Notes under the pieces: generated by a model
What the model saw: the letters and a program-made list of their open reading frames with translations, nothing else
Database searches by the model: none
Told to the model about the DNA's origin: nothing
Source of the DNA: Flavobacterium azooxidireducens
Lineage (GTDB): Bacteria; Bacteroidota; Bacteroidia; Flavobacteriales; Flavobacteriaceae
DNA: 64,000 bases
Assembly: GCF_023195775.1 (NCBI RefSeq)
Contig: NZ_CP096205.1
Coordinates: 930,001 to 994,000, forward strand
Reading direction: 5' to 3'
Shown here: piece after piece, positions 42,571 through 51,828 of the stretch
How the letters are laid out: every line of letters begins with the position of its first letter
Numbering within the stretch: position 1 is the stretch's first letter
Translations under genes and position numbers: made by a program

Positions 42571-43896
42571 TTATTCTCCGTACATTTCTTTAACGAACTG
42601 TTCGTAGGAAACTTCTTTTGACTTCGCTTTTACTTTTTCTTTGAAAAGACCTAACATCTTTTCGCTCATCACTTGCTCAGACAATCTTTTTACTTCGTCT
42701 TGGTTAGAAAGTACGCGAGCTACGATTCCGTCAATGTCTTCCTGTGTTGGATTCATTTGACCAAATTGAGCCATTTGTTTTTTGATTAATTCAGATGTAA
42801 ATGCTTTTAAATCTTCAAAAGTGATTTGTAAGTTATTCTCAGTCATTATCTTACCTTCAATCAATTGATAACGAAGACCTCTTTCTGATTTTGCAAATTC
42901 TTCTCTTGCTTCTTCTTCAGTCAATGGTTTTTCACCTGCATTTTGTAACCATTTGATTAGAAATTCTGATGGTAAATCAAATTTGGTGCTTTCTAATAAA
43001 AATTCGGTAACATCGTTTAAGAATTTTTGATCCGCTTGTTGAGCAAATTGCTTTTCGGCATCTTCTTTGATTTTGGCTTTTACTTCTTCAACCGAAGAAA
43101 CATTTCCTTCACCAAACAATTTATCAAATAATTCTTGTGTTAATTCTGCTTTTTCGCTAGTTGTAATACCTTCAATTTTAGCCGAAACTTCAATATCTAA
43201 ACCATGCACTAAATCGTGATCTACTTTTAAATAATCCATTAATTTATGGTCATCATCAAATAAACCTTTGGTCCCGATTTCTACTACATCACCTACTTTT
43301 TTTCCAATGAATTTTTTAGCTGCTTTTTTATCTTTAAAAACATCCAAAGAGATAGAAGCTGTATTATTGATTCCGTTTGCTTCGTTTGTGAACGTTACAT
43401 TCAAATCGTCACCTTCTTCAACGGTATCTTTTGAAATTAATTTTCCGTATTGTTTTTGAATTCTCTCCACTTGATCGTTCAACATTTTATCATCTGCAAT
43501 AATTTTGAAAGATGTAATGTTGTTTTTAGCAGCTAAATCAACTGAGAATTCAGGAGCTAATCCTAATTCGAAATCAAAAGTAAAATCTTCTTTTTCCCAA
43601 TCAAAATCTTCTGTAACTTTTGGAAGAGGATTTCCTAAAATATCTAATTTTTCTTCAACTAAATAGTTGTTTAAGTTTTCTTGTAACACTTTGTTTACTT
43701 CTTCCAACAAAACAGCTTTTCCGTATTGTTTTTGAATTAAACTCATTGGCACAGCTCCTTTTCTAAAACCCGGAATTGAAGCATTTTTTCGATAATCTGC
43801 CAATACTTTTTCTACTTTAGAAGCATAATCATTTTTGGAAACCGCCACGGTAACCACCGCATTCAAAGCGTCCACATTTGTTCTTGTGATATTCAT
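42571..43896 (-). CDS. tig: Trigger factor
   Basis: This 441-residue ribosome-associated chaperone has the N-terminal ribosome-docking domain. Its signature loop reads PGFRKGAVPMSLIQKQYGKA, a variant of G-F-R-x-G-x-x-P. A PPIase-like middle region follows (VEEGDDLNVTF ... FIGKKVGDVVEI), with weak FKBP motifs as usual in Bacteroidetes. The C-terminal helical arms end in YEQFVKEMYGE. It is the first gene of tig-clpP-clpX, under a promoter embedded in an inverted repeat at 43916-43950. Confidence 0.95.
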   Translation of the reverse strand: MNITRTNVDALNAVVTVAVSKNDYASKVEKVLADYRKNASIPGFRKGAVPMSLIQKQYGKAVLLEEVNKVLQENLNNYLVEEKLDILGNPLPKVTEDFDWEKEDFTFDFELGLAPEFSVDLAAKNNITSFKIIADDKMLNDQVERIQKQYGKLISKDTVEEGDDLNVTFTNEANGINNTASISLDVFKDKKAAKKFIGKKVGDVVEIGTKGLFDDDHKLMDYLKVDHDLVHGLDIEVSAKIEGITTSEKAELTQELFDKLFGEGNVSSVEEVKAKIKEDAEKQFAQQADQKFLNDVTEFLLESTKFDLPSEFLIKWLQNAGEKPLTEEEAREEFAKSERGLRYQLIEGKIMTENNLQITFEDLKAFTSELIKKQMAQFGQMNPTQEDIDGIVARVLSNQDEVKRLSEQVMSEKMLGLFKEKVKAKSKEVSYEQFVKEMYGE

Positions 43897-43915
43897 CTCT
43901 ATTTATATACTAAAA

Positions 43916-43950
43916 TTGGGTGGCAAAAGTACAAATTTTTCGCCACCCAA
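43916..43950 (-). promoter_or_regulatory. tig promoter inside a 9-bp inverted repeat
   Basis: TTGGGTGGC (43916-43924) and GCCACCCAA (43942-43950) are perfect complements. On the minus strand the TTG of one arm and TACTTTTG (43924-43931) form a -33/-7 pair with a 16-bp gap. The repeat thus covers the promoter like an operator, or forms a hairpin at the transcript start. Confidence 0.5.
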
Positions 43951-43988
43951 CCAATACTAATAACTTGAATTTTAACAATTCAGAGTTG

Positions 43989-44336
43989 TTATTTATCTTC
44001 TCCTGCAGTTAATTTATAAACGACCGATTGAAATATGGATAAAATTATACTGAAAAATAATGCTGTCCAAAACGATTCTACCTCAAAACCGCCAACTATA
44101 CTGCTACATATTAAAACAATAAAAGCATTAATTACTAGCAGAAAAAGCCCTAATGTTAGGATGGTTACCGGCAAGGTGAACAACACTATGATTGGTTTGA
44201 TAAACAAATTAAGTAACCCTAAAATGATAGCTACATAAATAGATTGCAGATAACTTTCGACCGTTACTCCCGGTAAAAAATTTGAAATAAGCATTACTAA
44301 TGCTGCTGTGATAAGAATTCGAAGAAGTAAACCCAT
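43989..44336 (-). CDS. Phage-holin-like superfamily IV membrane protein
   Basis: This 115-residue inner-membrane protein has four predicted transmembrane helices (ILITAALVMLISNFLPG, IYVAIILGLLNLFIKPIIVL, TLGLFLLVINAFIVLICSSI, ALFFSIILSIFQSVVYKL). The NLFIKPI and TLGLFLLVINA motifs are typical of the 4-TMS family named after mycobacterial phage holin-like proteins. Cellular members are housekeeping membrane proteins of unknown role, and no lysis cassette is nearby. Confidence 0.8.
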   Translation of the reverse strand: MGLLLRILITAALVMLISNFLPGVTVESYLQSIYVAIILGLLNLFIKPIIVLFTLPVTILTLGLFLLVINAFIVLICSSIVGGFEVESFWTALFFSIILSIFQSVVYKLTAGEDK

Positions 44337-44370
44337 AAATTTAATTTTTATTAAAATTACAAAAAAAATA

Positions 44371-45135
44371 TTAAGGTTTTAAAAATTTCATCACAATTTC
44401 AAAAAATAGTTGCGGATTTTCGGCATGCAACCAATGACCTGCGTTTGGAATTGTTTCAAATTCAGCTTTTGGAAATTGATTTTTAATTGCTTCAAAATCT
44501 TCATCTAAAATGTATCTTGAATTTCCGCCTCTGATAAACAAAGTTGGTTTTTCAAAATGTGATTCTTCCGTAAGAGCTTTTCCAACTTGCTCAATTTCCT
44601 TATTAAAAACATCCAAATTAAATCGAAATGCCAATTGTCCGGGTTCTTTCCAATATAAACTTTTCATTAAAAATTGACGAGTTCCAACTTCTGGAATGTG
44701 TTTTTTTAGAATTTCATCTACTTCACTTCTTTCCGGTTTTAAAGAAAAATCAACCGCATTTAATCCCTCTAAAATGTCTTGATGGTGCGGACGATAATAT
44801 CTTGGGCCAATATCAGCAACTATTAATTTATCAATCAATTCAGGATGATTTGTTGCCAAAAACATAGCCACTTTCCCTCCCATCGAATGACCAATAATAT
44901 CAATTTTTTGTAGTTTATGAAATTGACAGTAATTCAGAATATCTTCGGTCATCACTTGATAATTGAAATCATCCGAATGAAAACTTCTTCCGTGATTTCG
45001 CAAATCGAGCATGTGAACTTGAAAACCTTGCTCTGCAAATTGTGTTCCGAGTGTTTTCCAATTATCAGACATACCAAGAAAACCGTGTAAAATTATCAAT
45101 GGTTTTCCTTCTCCTTCTATTTTTGAATATAACAT
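44371..45135 (-). CDS. Alpha/beta-fold hydrolase (YbfF-like esterase)
   Basis: This 254-residue cytoplasmic hydrolase has an oxyanion strand LIILHGFLGMSDNWKTLG. The nucleophile elbow is DIIGHSMGGKVAM, with Ser in GHSMG. The acid lies after LFIRGGNSRYI and the His is in IPNAGHWLHAENP. This layout resembles the E. coli YbfF acyl-CoA/ester hydrolase family. The substrate is unknown. A perfect palindrome separates it from pdxJ on the same strand. Confidence 0.88.
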   Translation of the reverse strand: MLYSKIEGEGKPLIILHGFLGMSDNWKTLGTQFAEQGFQVHMLDLRNHGRSFHSDDFNYQVMTEDILNYCQFHKLQKIDIIGHSMGGKVAMFLATNHPELIDKLIVADIGPRYYRPHHQDILEGLNAVDFSLKPERSEVDEILKKHIPEVGTRQFLMKSLYWKEPGQLAFRFNLDVFNKEIEQVGKALTEESHFEKPTLFIRGGNSRYILDEDFEAIKNQFPKAEFETIPNAGHWLHAENPQLFFEIVMKFLKP

Positions 45136-45160
45136 TTTACTATTTTTTAATATCGTTTTT

Positions 45161-45195
45161 TAGACCTGACAGGTTTTAAAAACCTGTCAGGTCTA
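45161..45195. repeat. 16-bp-arm palindrome between pdxJ and the hydrolase gene
   Basis: TAGACCTGACAGGTTT (45161-45176) and its exact complement (45180-45195) around TAA. It may end pdxJ transcripts, but its perfect symmetry is that of a dispersed palindromic repeat. The sppA terminator arm shares ACCTGACAG. Confidence 0.75.
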
Positions 45196-45205
45196 TGAAT
45201 TCAAT

Positions 45206-45919
45206 CTATTTAAGCTTGTGTAAATACATATTCACTACATTTTCGATTCCTAAATAAAGTGATTCGCTAATTAATGCATGACCGATAGAAACTTCAAGCA
45301 ATCCCGGAATATTTTCTTTTAAAAACTGAATATTATCCAAACTTAAATCATGTCCGGCATTCACGCCCATTTCGAGTTGATTGGATAAAATTGCTGCTTC
45401 AACATATGAATTAATTCCGGCTTTGTTTCCTAAACTGTATTGATGAGCAAACTCTTCAGTGTATAATTCAATTCGGTCTGTTCCGGTGATTTTTGCACCT
45501 TCAATCATCGATAAAACCGGATCAACAAAAATAGAAGTTCGAATGTTATTTCGTTTAAATTCTTGAATCACTTCAATTAAAAAATCTTTGTTTTTAATGG
45601 TATCCCAACCGGCATTGGAAGTAATAGCATCATCGGCATCCGGCACCAAAGTGACTTGTGTGGGCTTTACTTCCAAAACCAAATCAATGAACTTTTGAAC
45701 CGGATTCCCTTCAATATTATACTCCGTATAAACAATCGGTTTTAAATCTCGGGCATCTTGATAACGAATATGACGCTCATCCGGACGAGGATGGATTGTG
45801 ACACCATGAGCTCCAAAACGCTGTACGTCTTTGGCTACTTGCATAACATTTGGTGTATCTCCACCTCTTGAATTTCGTAGGGTTGCAATTTTATTGATAT
45901 TTACACTTAACTTTGTCAT
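45206..45919 (-). CDS. pdxJ: Pyridoxine 5'-phosphate synthase
   Basis: PdxJ condenses 3-amino-2-oxopropyl phosphate with deoxyxylulose 5-phosphate in vitamin B6 synthesis. The ATG at 45917-45919 gives 237 residues starting MTKLSVNINKIATLRNSRGG. Conserved TIM-barrel segments are GAHGVTIHPRPDERHI, VTLVPDADDAITSNAGWD, FVDPVLSMIEGAK, ELYTEEFAH, VNAGHDLSLDNI and VSIGHALISESLYLG. The longer start at 45955 adds an unrelated leader. It is divergent from the CBS-nadK cluster. Confidence 0.96.
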   Translation of the reverse strand: MTKLSVNINKIATLRNSRGGDTPNVMQVAKDVQRFGAHGVTIHPRPDERHIRYQDARDLKPIVYTEYNIEGNPVQKFIDLVLEVKPTQVTLVPDADDAITSNAGWDTIKNKDFLIEVIQEFKRNNIRTSIFVDPVLSMIEGAKITGTDRIELYTEEFAHQYSLGNKAGINSYVEAAILSNQLEMGVNAGHDLSLDNIQFLKENIPGLLEVSIGHALISESLYLGIENVVNMYLHKLK

Positions 45920-46015
45920 GTATTTAGAAACGATTGAATTAGTAAATGATTGCAAAAATACAAACTAAAACATGCTCTTTTATAGTATTTTTTGATTATT
46001 TTGCAACGAAATTAA

Positions 46016-46681
46016 ATGGCTATGTTAGAAATAACGAACTATATAAACAACGATTTTAAACCTTTTGACAGTAAGGAAACCATTGAATCTATTCAAAGTT
46101 TTTTTGCCGATTTAACGTTTTCACATTTTCCTGTTGTTCAAGAAGGAATTTATATTGGAAGCATTGCTGCCGATGATGTCATCACCTTTGACAACCACAA
46201 ATCGGCAATTGACTACCGCTATACGTTAGAAGGTTTTTTTGCCCGAAACAATATGATTTGGTTGGATGTTTTGGAGGTTTTTGCTCAAAATCACACTAAC
46301 TTAATTCCGGTTTTAGATGACCACAACAAATATTTAGGTTATTATGAATTGAATGATATTGTTCAATTTTTTGCTGAAACACCATTTTTAAAGGAACAAG
46401 GCGGTATTATTATCGTAAAAAAACCAACAATTGATTTTTCTATGAGTCAAATTGCTCAAATTGTTGAAACTAACAATGGTAAGATTTTGGGAATTTTTAT
46501 TTCAGATGCAAATGCAGAATTTGTAGAAATCACTATAAAATTATCGCTTGGCGGAATGAATGAAATTATTCAAACCTTTAGACGATATAACTACGAAATT
46601 ATTTCAGATCATCAAGAAGACACCTATCTGAACAATTTGAAAGAACGTTCAGATTATTTAGATAAATACTTAAATATCTAA
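46016..46681 (+). CDS. CBS-domain protein
   Basis: This 221-residue cytoplasmic protein has two CBS motifs in the N-terminal 130 residues (FSHFPVVQEGIYIGSIAADD and NLIPVLDDHNKYLGYYELND). An ACT-like tail follows (IIIVKKPTIDFSMSQIAQIV ... EITIKLSLGGMNEII). CBS pairs usually bind adenine nucleotides. The gene ends 2 bp before nadK and is probably co-translated with it. A nucleotide-sensing partner role is an inference from that spacing. Confidence 0.85.
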   Translation: MAMLEITNYINNDFKPFDSKETIESIQSFFADLTFSHFPVVQEGIYIGSIAADDVITFDNHKSAIDYRYTLEGFFARNNMIWLDVLEVFAQNHTNLIPVLDDHNKYLGYYELNDIVQFFAETPFLKEQGGIIIVKKPTIDFSMSQIAQIVETNNGKILGIFISDANAEFVEITIKLSLGGMNEIIQTFRRYNYEIISDHQEDTYLNNLKERSDYLDKYLNI

Positions 46682-46683
46682 AC

Positions 46684-47568
46684 ATGAAAATTGCCATTTT
46701 CGGACAATATTATCAAAACGATACTCGACCCATTATTAAGGACATTTTTGTTTATTTAAACCACAATCATGTTGAGTTAGTGATAGAAGCCGCTTTTTTG
46801 AAAATTTTGTACGCCGAAGAAATTCTGAAAAAAGAATACAAAACATTTTCTACCTACAAAGATTTAGACAGCAGTTTTGATCTTTTGATAAGCATTGGTG
46901 GTGATGGAACTATTCTTAGAGCTATAACCTATGTCAGAAATTCCGGAATTCCTATTCTGGGAGTTAATGCGGGACGATTAGGTTTTTTAGCAAAAGTTCA
47001 AAAAGACAACATCGAATTATTTTTGCAATCGATTCTAAATAAAAATTACACTGTTTCTAAACGAACATTATTAAGTATAGACAGTAGTCCAAAAAACCCT
47101 GAAATCAAAGACATTAATTTTGCTTTAAACGAAATTTCTGTCAGTAGAAAAGATACCACTTCGATGATTACGGTTGAAACGTACTTAAATGGAGAATATT
47201 TAACTTCGTATTGGGCAGATGGCTTAATCATTTCTACGCCAACCGGATCTACCGGTTATTCGTTAAGTTGTGGTGGACCGGTTTTAACACCGGATGTAAA
47301 AAGTTTAGTCATCACACCTATCGCTCCGCACAATTTAAACGCAAGACCATTGGTTATTCCTGATAAGACTGAAATTATTTTAAAAGTTTCGGGAAGAGAA
47401 CCTCAATTTTTGGTCTCCTTAGACAGCAGAATCGCAACCATGAATAACGAAACGGTGTTAACCATCAAAAAAACACAATTTAAAATTAACATGGTTGAAA
47501 TACTGGATGAAACGTTTCTAAAAACCCTTCGCAACAAATTATTATGGGGTGTTGACAAAAGAAATTAA
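46684..47568 (+). CDS. nadK: NAD kinase
   Basis: This 294-residue enzyme phosphorylates NAD to NADP. The catalytic GGDGTILRA loop lies at about residues 75-83. The conserved STPTGSTGYSLSCGGP region and the ITPIAPHNLNARPLVIP segment follow, and the VSLDSRIATM strand is family-typical. It sits between the CBS gene (2-bp gap) and the porG-like gene. No signal peptide. Confidence 0.96.
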   Translation: MKIAIFGQYYQNDTRPIIKDIFVYLNHNHVELVIEAAFLKILYAEEILKKEYKTFSTYKDLDSSFDLLISIGGDGTILRAITYVRNSGIPILGVNAGRLGFLAKVQKDNIELFLQSILNKNYTVSKRTLLSIDSSPKNPEIKDINFALNEISVSRKDTTSMITVETYLNGEYLTSYWADGLIISTPTGSTGYSLSCGGPVLTPDVKSLVITPIAPHNLNARPLVIPDKTEIILKVSGREPQFLVSLDSRIATMNNETVLTIKKTQFKINMVEILDETFLKTLRNKLLWGVDKRN

Positions 47569-47658
47569 CTTCATTTTAAAAAAATAAACCTCTTCAACTA
47601 TACTACCGCTCTTTTATTTCCGTTTTTTTTGAAATTAATTTGTGATAAATCGCAATTA

Positions 47659-47692
47659 TTTGACTGTAAACTAGTCATAATTGTTATATTTG
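47659..47692 (+). promoter_or_regulatory. Promoter of the porG-uppS-bamA cluster
   Basis: TATATTTG (47685-47692) matches TAnnTTTG, with TTTG (47659-47662) 22 bp upstream. The porG-like ATG is 19 bp after the -7 box. Confidence 0.6.
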
Positions 47693-47711
47693 CACGCTAT
47701 TTCAAAAATAG

Positions 47712-48395
47712 ATGAATAGAATAAAGATTGCATTATTTTTTACGCTCATTTACGCCGGATTAAATGCCCAAATTAACGAAATTGGTATTTTTGCCGGAGG
47801 AGCTAATTATATTGGTGATGTTGGGCCAACTACCTATATTGCTCCAAACGATGTTGCTTTAGGAATAGTTTATAAATGGAACCGAAGTACCAGACACACT
47901 TATCGTTTTAGTTATACCTACGGAAAAATAAAATCAAATGATTTGGATTCTGATGTAGCAGACAGAAATTTGAGAGGATATAATTTCAAAAACACCATTC
48001 ATGAAGCTTCAGCCGGAATGGAATTTAATTTTTTTGAATTTGATTTACATAGTATGAAACCACAATTCACACCTTATGTTTACACTGGTTTGAGTTATTT
48101 TGCATACAAAGAATTATATTACACTGACAGTAAAGCAACCGAAGATTATCAGGAAGGAGCACTAGCTATACCGATGATTCTTGGTGTAAAAACAAAATTA
48201 ACAAGAGATTTAGTTATTGGTTTAGAAGTTGGAGCACGTTTTACGTTTACAGACAATTTAGACGGAAGTAATCCAAAAAACGAAAACCTAACACCACTAC
48301 AATTTGGAAATATAAATAGTAAAGATTGGTATATGTTTACCGGATTTACATTAACTTATACATTTGGAGAAAACCCATGTTTTTGTCCGGAATAA
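47712..48395 (+). CDS. PorG-like outer-membrane protein (DUF6089)
   Basis: This 227-residue secreted beta-barrel protein has a signal peptide ending around GLNAQ. It continues EIGIFAGGANYIGDVGPTTY, a typical DUF6089 opening, and ends FTGFTLTYTFGENPCFCPE. The family includes PorG, a component of the T9SS outer ring with PorK and PorN. Its place just before uppS and bamA is the usual one in Flavobacteriaceae. This supports the call, and T9SS cargo proteins are encoded elsewhere in the window. Direct T9SS function is inferred. Confidence 0.82.
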   Translation: MNRIKIALFFTLIYAGLNAQINEIGIFAGGANYIGDVGPTTYIAPNDVALGIVYKWNRSTRHTYRFSYTYGKIKSNDLDSDVADRNLRGYNFKNTIHEASAGMEFNFFEFDLHSMKPQFTPYVYTGLSYFAYKELYYTDSKATEDYQEGALAIPMILGVKTKLTRDLVIGLEVGARFTFTDNLDGSNPKNENLTPLQFGNINSKDWYMFTGFTLTYTFGENPCFCPE

Positions 48396-48396
48396 A

Positions 48397-49137
48397 ATGA
48401 TTTTAGAAGAGCACATAAATAAAGACAATTTACCAAAACATTTAGCCATCATTATGGATGGAAATGGTCGTTGGGCAAAACAACAAGGAATGCTCCGTGC
48501 TTTTGGCCATGAAAAAGGTACCAAATCAGTGAGAGAAACGGTTGAAAGTTGTGCAAAACTCGGAATTGAAAACCTTACTTTGTATGCTTTTTCAACCGAA
48601 AACTGGAATCGTCCCAAATTAGAAGTAGACACTTTGATGAATTTATTAATAAAATCATTGAAAAAAGAGTTGAAAACACTTCAAAAAAACGAAATTAAAC
48701 TAAATTCTATTGGCAATATATCGCTTTTACCTACTACTGCACACAGAGAACTTTTAGAAGTAATTAACAAAACCAAGGAAAATAAACGAATGACTTTAAC
48801 ACTCGCTTTGAGTTACGGATCCAGAGAAGAGTTGGTTTCCGCAATAAAAACTATAAGTGATAAAGTTAAAAATAATATAATTTCGCCAGAATCTATTGAT
48901 GAAACAATTATTAATCAACATCTTTACACACACAATCTACCCGATGTTGATTTATTAATCAGAACCAGTGGAGAACATCGAATCAGTAATTTTCTGTTGT
49001 GGCAAATTGCCTATGCAGAATTATATTTTACCGATGTGCTTTGGCCGGATTTTAGAGAACAACATTTATATGAAGCTATCATTAGTTATCAAAAAAGAGA
49101 ACGTAGGTTTGGAAAAACAAGTGAACAAATTAAATAA
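48397..49137 (+). CDS. uppS: Isoprenyl (undecaprenyl) diphosphate synthase
   Basis: This 246-residue cis-prenyltransferase makes the C55 lipid carrier for peptidoglycan and O-antigen. The ATG at 48397 (MILEEHINKDNLPKHLAIIM) lies 1 bp after the porG-like stop. The earlier frame start inside porG is rejected. Conserved region I is AIIMDGNGRWAKQQG with catalytic Asp, then FGHEKGTKSVRE, LTLYAFSTENWNRP, and region V RTSGEHRISNFLLWQ with AYAELYFTDVLWPDF. It is followed closely by bamA. Confidence 0.96.
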   Translation: MILEEHINKDNLPKHLAIIMDGNGRWAKQQGMLRAFGHEKGTKSVRETVESCAKLGIENLTLYAFSTENWNRPKLEVDTLMNLLIKSLKKELKTLQKNEIKLNSIGNISLLPTTAHRELLEVINKTKENKRMTLTLALSYGSREELVSAIKTISDKVKNNIISPESIDETIINQHLYTHNLPDVDLLIRTSGEHRISNFLLWQIAYAELYFTDVLWPDFREQHLYEAIISYQKRERRFGKTSEQIK

Positions 49138-49144
49138 AAGAAAC

Positions 49145-51787
49145 GTGTTGAGAAACATTACGTCATTTTTTGCAATACTTTTTTTGGGAAGTATTTTTCA
49201 GTTAAAAGCACAAGAATCTTCAACTTATGAAAGAGGCTCCCAATACATTTTAGGCGGTGTAGAAGTAACCGGTAAAATTACTTTTAACGAGCAAACCGTT
49301 GTTACATTTTCCGGCTTGGAAAAAGGACAAAAAATTATTGTTCCTGGAGAAGAAATTAGTACAGCTATAAAAAAACTAGGAAAATTAGGCTTGTTCAGTG
49401 ATATTGATATGTATATCAATAGAATCAAAGGAGACACCATATTCTTAGAATTAAATATGGTAGAACTTCCTAAATTAAATGAAGCAAAAATTCAAGGGTT
49501 AAAAAAGAACAAAGCCGAAACTTTACTTAAAGAAGTTAACTTAACTAAAGGCAAAGTTGTAAACGAAAATTTAATTACCACCACTAAAACTACTATTGAA
49601 AATAAGTATAAAAAAGATGGTTTTTATAATACTAAGGTAGCCATTAACACCATCCCGGACACAACCAGTGGAAACGAAGTAAAAATGGTAATCAATGTTG
49701 ATAAAGGTAAAAAAATCAAAGTTTCCAGCATAGATATTCAAGGAAACGAAGAGATAAAAGACGGAAAACTAAGAGGTGCCATGTCTAATACCAAAGTTAA
49801 ATTTCCAGGAAGATTTTGGAAAGGCTCAAAATTTATCAAAGACAAATACAAAGAAGACCTTGTTAGCTTAGTTGACAAATACAAAGAAAAAGGTTTTCGC
49901 GATGCCCGAATTATCTATGACAGTGTAATTTTTAACAACAAAAAGAATACCGTAGATATTAAGATAAAGGTAGAAGAAGGAAGAAAATACTATTTTGGTG
50001 ATATAAAATTCTTAGGAAACACAATCTATACAGACGAAGGATTAAGTCGTGTATTAGGCATTAAAAAAGGGGAAACTTACAATGGTGTAATGCTTCAAGA
50101 GCGAATTGCCAACAAGAAAAACCCTGAAGCAAACGACATTACCAATTTATATCAAAATAACGGATATTTATTTTCAACAATTAATCCTGTAGAAGTTCGC
50201 ACCGCAAATGACACTATTGATTTTGAAATCAGAATTTTAGAAGGACCTTTAGCCTACTTTAATAAAATCACTGTGGTTGGTAATGATAAAACAAATGACC
50301 ACGTAATTTATCGTGAACTACGTACAAAACCAGGACAAAAGTACAGCAAAGAAGATTTAGTACGAACCATTCGTGAAATTGGTCAGTTAGGATTTTTTGA
50401 TCCGGAAGCGATTGATCCAAAATTTAAAAATGTAGATCCAGCTGCAGGAACCGTTGATATTGAATACAATCTTGTTGAAAAAGGATCGAGTCAAATTGAA
50501 CTTCAAGGAGGTTATGGTGGTGGAGGTTTCATCGGAACACTTGGACTATCATTCAATAATTTTTCGGCTAGAAATATTTTTAAGAAAGATGCCTACAAAC
50601 CCCTGCCAATGGGAGATGGACAACGTATGTCTTTGCGTTTACAAGGAAGTTCTTTCTTTCAAACCTACAGCTTAACGTTTTCTGAGCCATGGTTAGGTGG
50701 GAAAAAACCAATTCAATTTTCAACATCTTTATCACACAGTAAACAATTTTTAAATAATTTTCAAACCAGAGATGTGGATAGAAGTAGAAGTTTCAACATT
50801 ACATCACTTTCTGTCGGTATTGCAAAAAGATTGACTGTGCCGGATGATTTCTTCGTATTATCACAATCGGTAAGTTTTCAATACTATGATTTGAATAATT
50901 ACAACACCGGTTTATTTACTTTTGGAGATGGATCAGCAAGAAATTTAGCTTATACCATTGGACTAACAAGAAATAACAAAGGAGTTAATCCAATTTTCCC
51001 TGTCTATGGTTCTGAATTTTCTATCACCGCAAAATTCACTCCACCCTATTCATTATTTAATGGTGTAGATTATAAAAATTTAGAAAACGAAGCAGAATAC
51101 AAACTAAGACACACAGGAGAATCATATTTTGATTCAAATGAAAATTTAGTTTCGCCTGGAGATTATGTTGATGCTGCAGGAGGAAACAGAGTTGATAGTT
51201 TTGAAGATGCCGCCGTTGATAGAGCAAAAGTGGATCAGAAAAAATTTAATTGGTTAGAATTTTATAAAATTAAATTAAAAGTAGATTGGTACACAAAAAT
51301 TGCCGGAACGAATCAAAATGCCCTTGTATTTAGAACCCTAGGCGAATTTGGATTCATGGGAGCCTACAACAACGAAAGAGGATTAGTGCCATTTGAACGT
51401 TTCTTCCTTGGTGGAGACGGCTTAGCAAACTTTGCCTTAGACGGAAGAGAAATTATCCAGTTAAGAGGTTATCCAAACCAATCTTTATCACCTGTAGATG
51501 GTGGTACAATTTATAATAAGTTCACAATGGAACTTCGTTATCCAATAACATTGAAATCTGCCGCATCCATTTATGTTTTAGGATTTTTGGAAGCTGGAGC
51601 TTCATATAATACTTTTCAAGAATACAATCCGTTTAAACTTCAACGGTCTGCCGGTTTGGGTCTAAGAGTATTTATGCCTGCCTTTGGTTTATTAGGAATT
51701 GACTTCGGTCACGGCTTTGATGCATTGCCAGGTCAGACAATTAAAAATGGCTGGGAAACACATTTTATCATCGGACAACAATTTTAA
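49145..51787 (+). CDS. bamA: Outer-membrane protein assembly factor BamA
   Basis: BamA inserts beta-barrel proteins in the outer membrane. No ATG is available. The GTG at 49145 (or TTG at 49148) starts a signal peptide (LRNITSFFAILFLGSIFQLK, then AQ) and is only 8 bp after uppS. The protein is 880 residues. Five POTRA domains span roughly residues 30-430 (for example FNEQTVVTFSGLEKGQKI and TVVGNDKTNDHVIYRELRTK). A 16-strand barrel ends in FIIGQQF with terminal Phe. The barrel has the VRGF-like loop IIQLRGYPNQSLS and GGDGLANFALDGRE. The longer frame inside uppS is a shadow. Confidence 0.94.
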   Translation: MLRNITSFFAILFLGSIFQLKAQESSTYERGSQYILGGVEVTGKITFNEQTVVTFSGLEKGQKIIVPGEEISTAIKKLGKLGLFSDIDMYINRIKGDTIFLELNMVELPKLNEAKIQGLKKNKAETLLKEVNLTKGKVVNENLITTTKTTIENKYKKDGFYNTKVAINTIPDTTSGNEVKMVINVDKGKKIKVSSIDIQGNEEIKDGKLRGAMSNTKVKFPGRFWKGSKFIKDKYKEDLVSLVDKYKEKGFRDARIIYDSVIFNNKKNTVDIKIKVEEGRKYYFGDIKFLGNTIYTDEGLSRVLGIKKGETYNGVMLQERIANKKNPEANDITNLYQNNGYLFSTINPVEVRTANDTIDFEIRILEGPLAYFNKITVVGNDKTNDHVIYRELRTKPGQKYSKEDLVRTIREIGQLGFFDPEAIDPKFKNVDPAAGTVDIEYNLVEKGSSQIELQGGYGGGGFIGTLGLSFNNFSARNIFKKDAYKPLPMGDGQRMSLRLQGSSFFQTYSLTFSEPWLGGKKPIQFSTSLSHSKQFLNNFQTRDVDRSRSFNITSLSVGIAKRLTVPDDFFVLSQSVSFQYYDLNNYNTGLFTFGDGSARNLAYTIGLTRNNKGVNPIFPVYGSEFSITAKFTPPYSLFNGVDYKNLENEAEYKLRHTGESYFDSNENLVSPGDYVDAAGGNRVDSFEDAAVDRAKVDQKKFNWLEFYKIKLKVDWYTKIAGTNQNALVFRTLGEFGFMGAYNNERGLVPFERFFLGGDGLANFALDGREIIQLRGYPNQSLSPVDGGTIYNKFTMELRYPITLKSAASIYVLGFLEAGASYNTFQEYNPFKLQRSAGLGLRVFMPAFGLLGIDFGHGFDALPGQTIKNGWETHFIIGQQF

Positions 51788-51828
51788 TTGTTAATTTCTG
51801 TTATATTTACATGATAATTTTAAAGAAT

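Noticed and set aside
43989..44336. Prophage holin
   Set aside because: The small 4-TMS protein belongs to a widespread chromosomal family and has no phage genes around it.
48968..49144. N-terminal extension of BamA inside uppS
   Set aside because: It is the out-of-frame shadow of uppS. The signal peptide begins at the GTG/TTG at 49145-49150.
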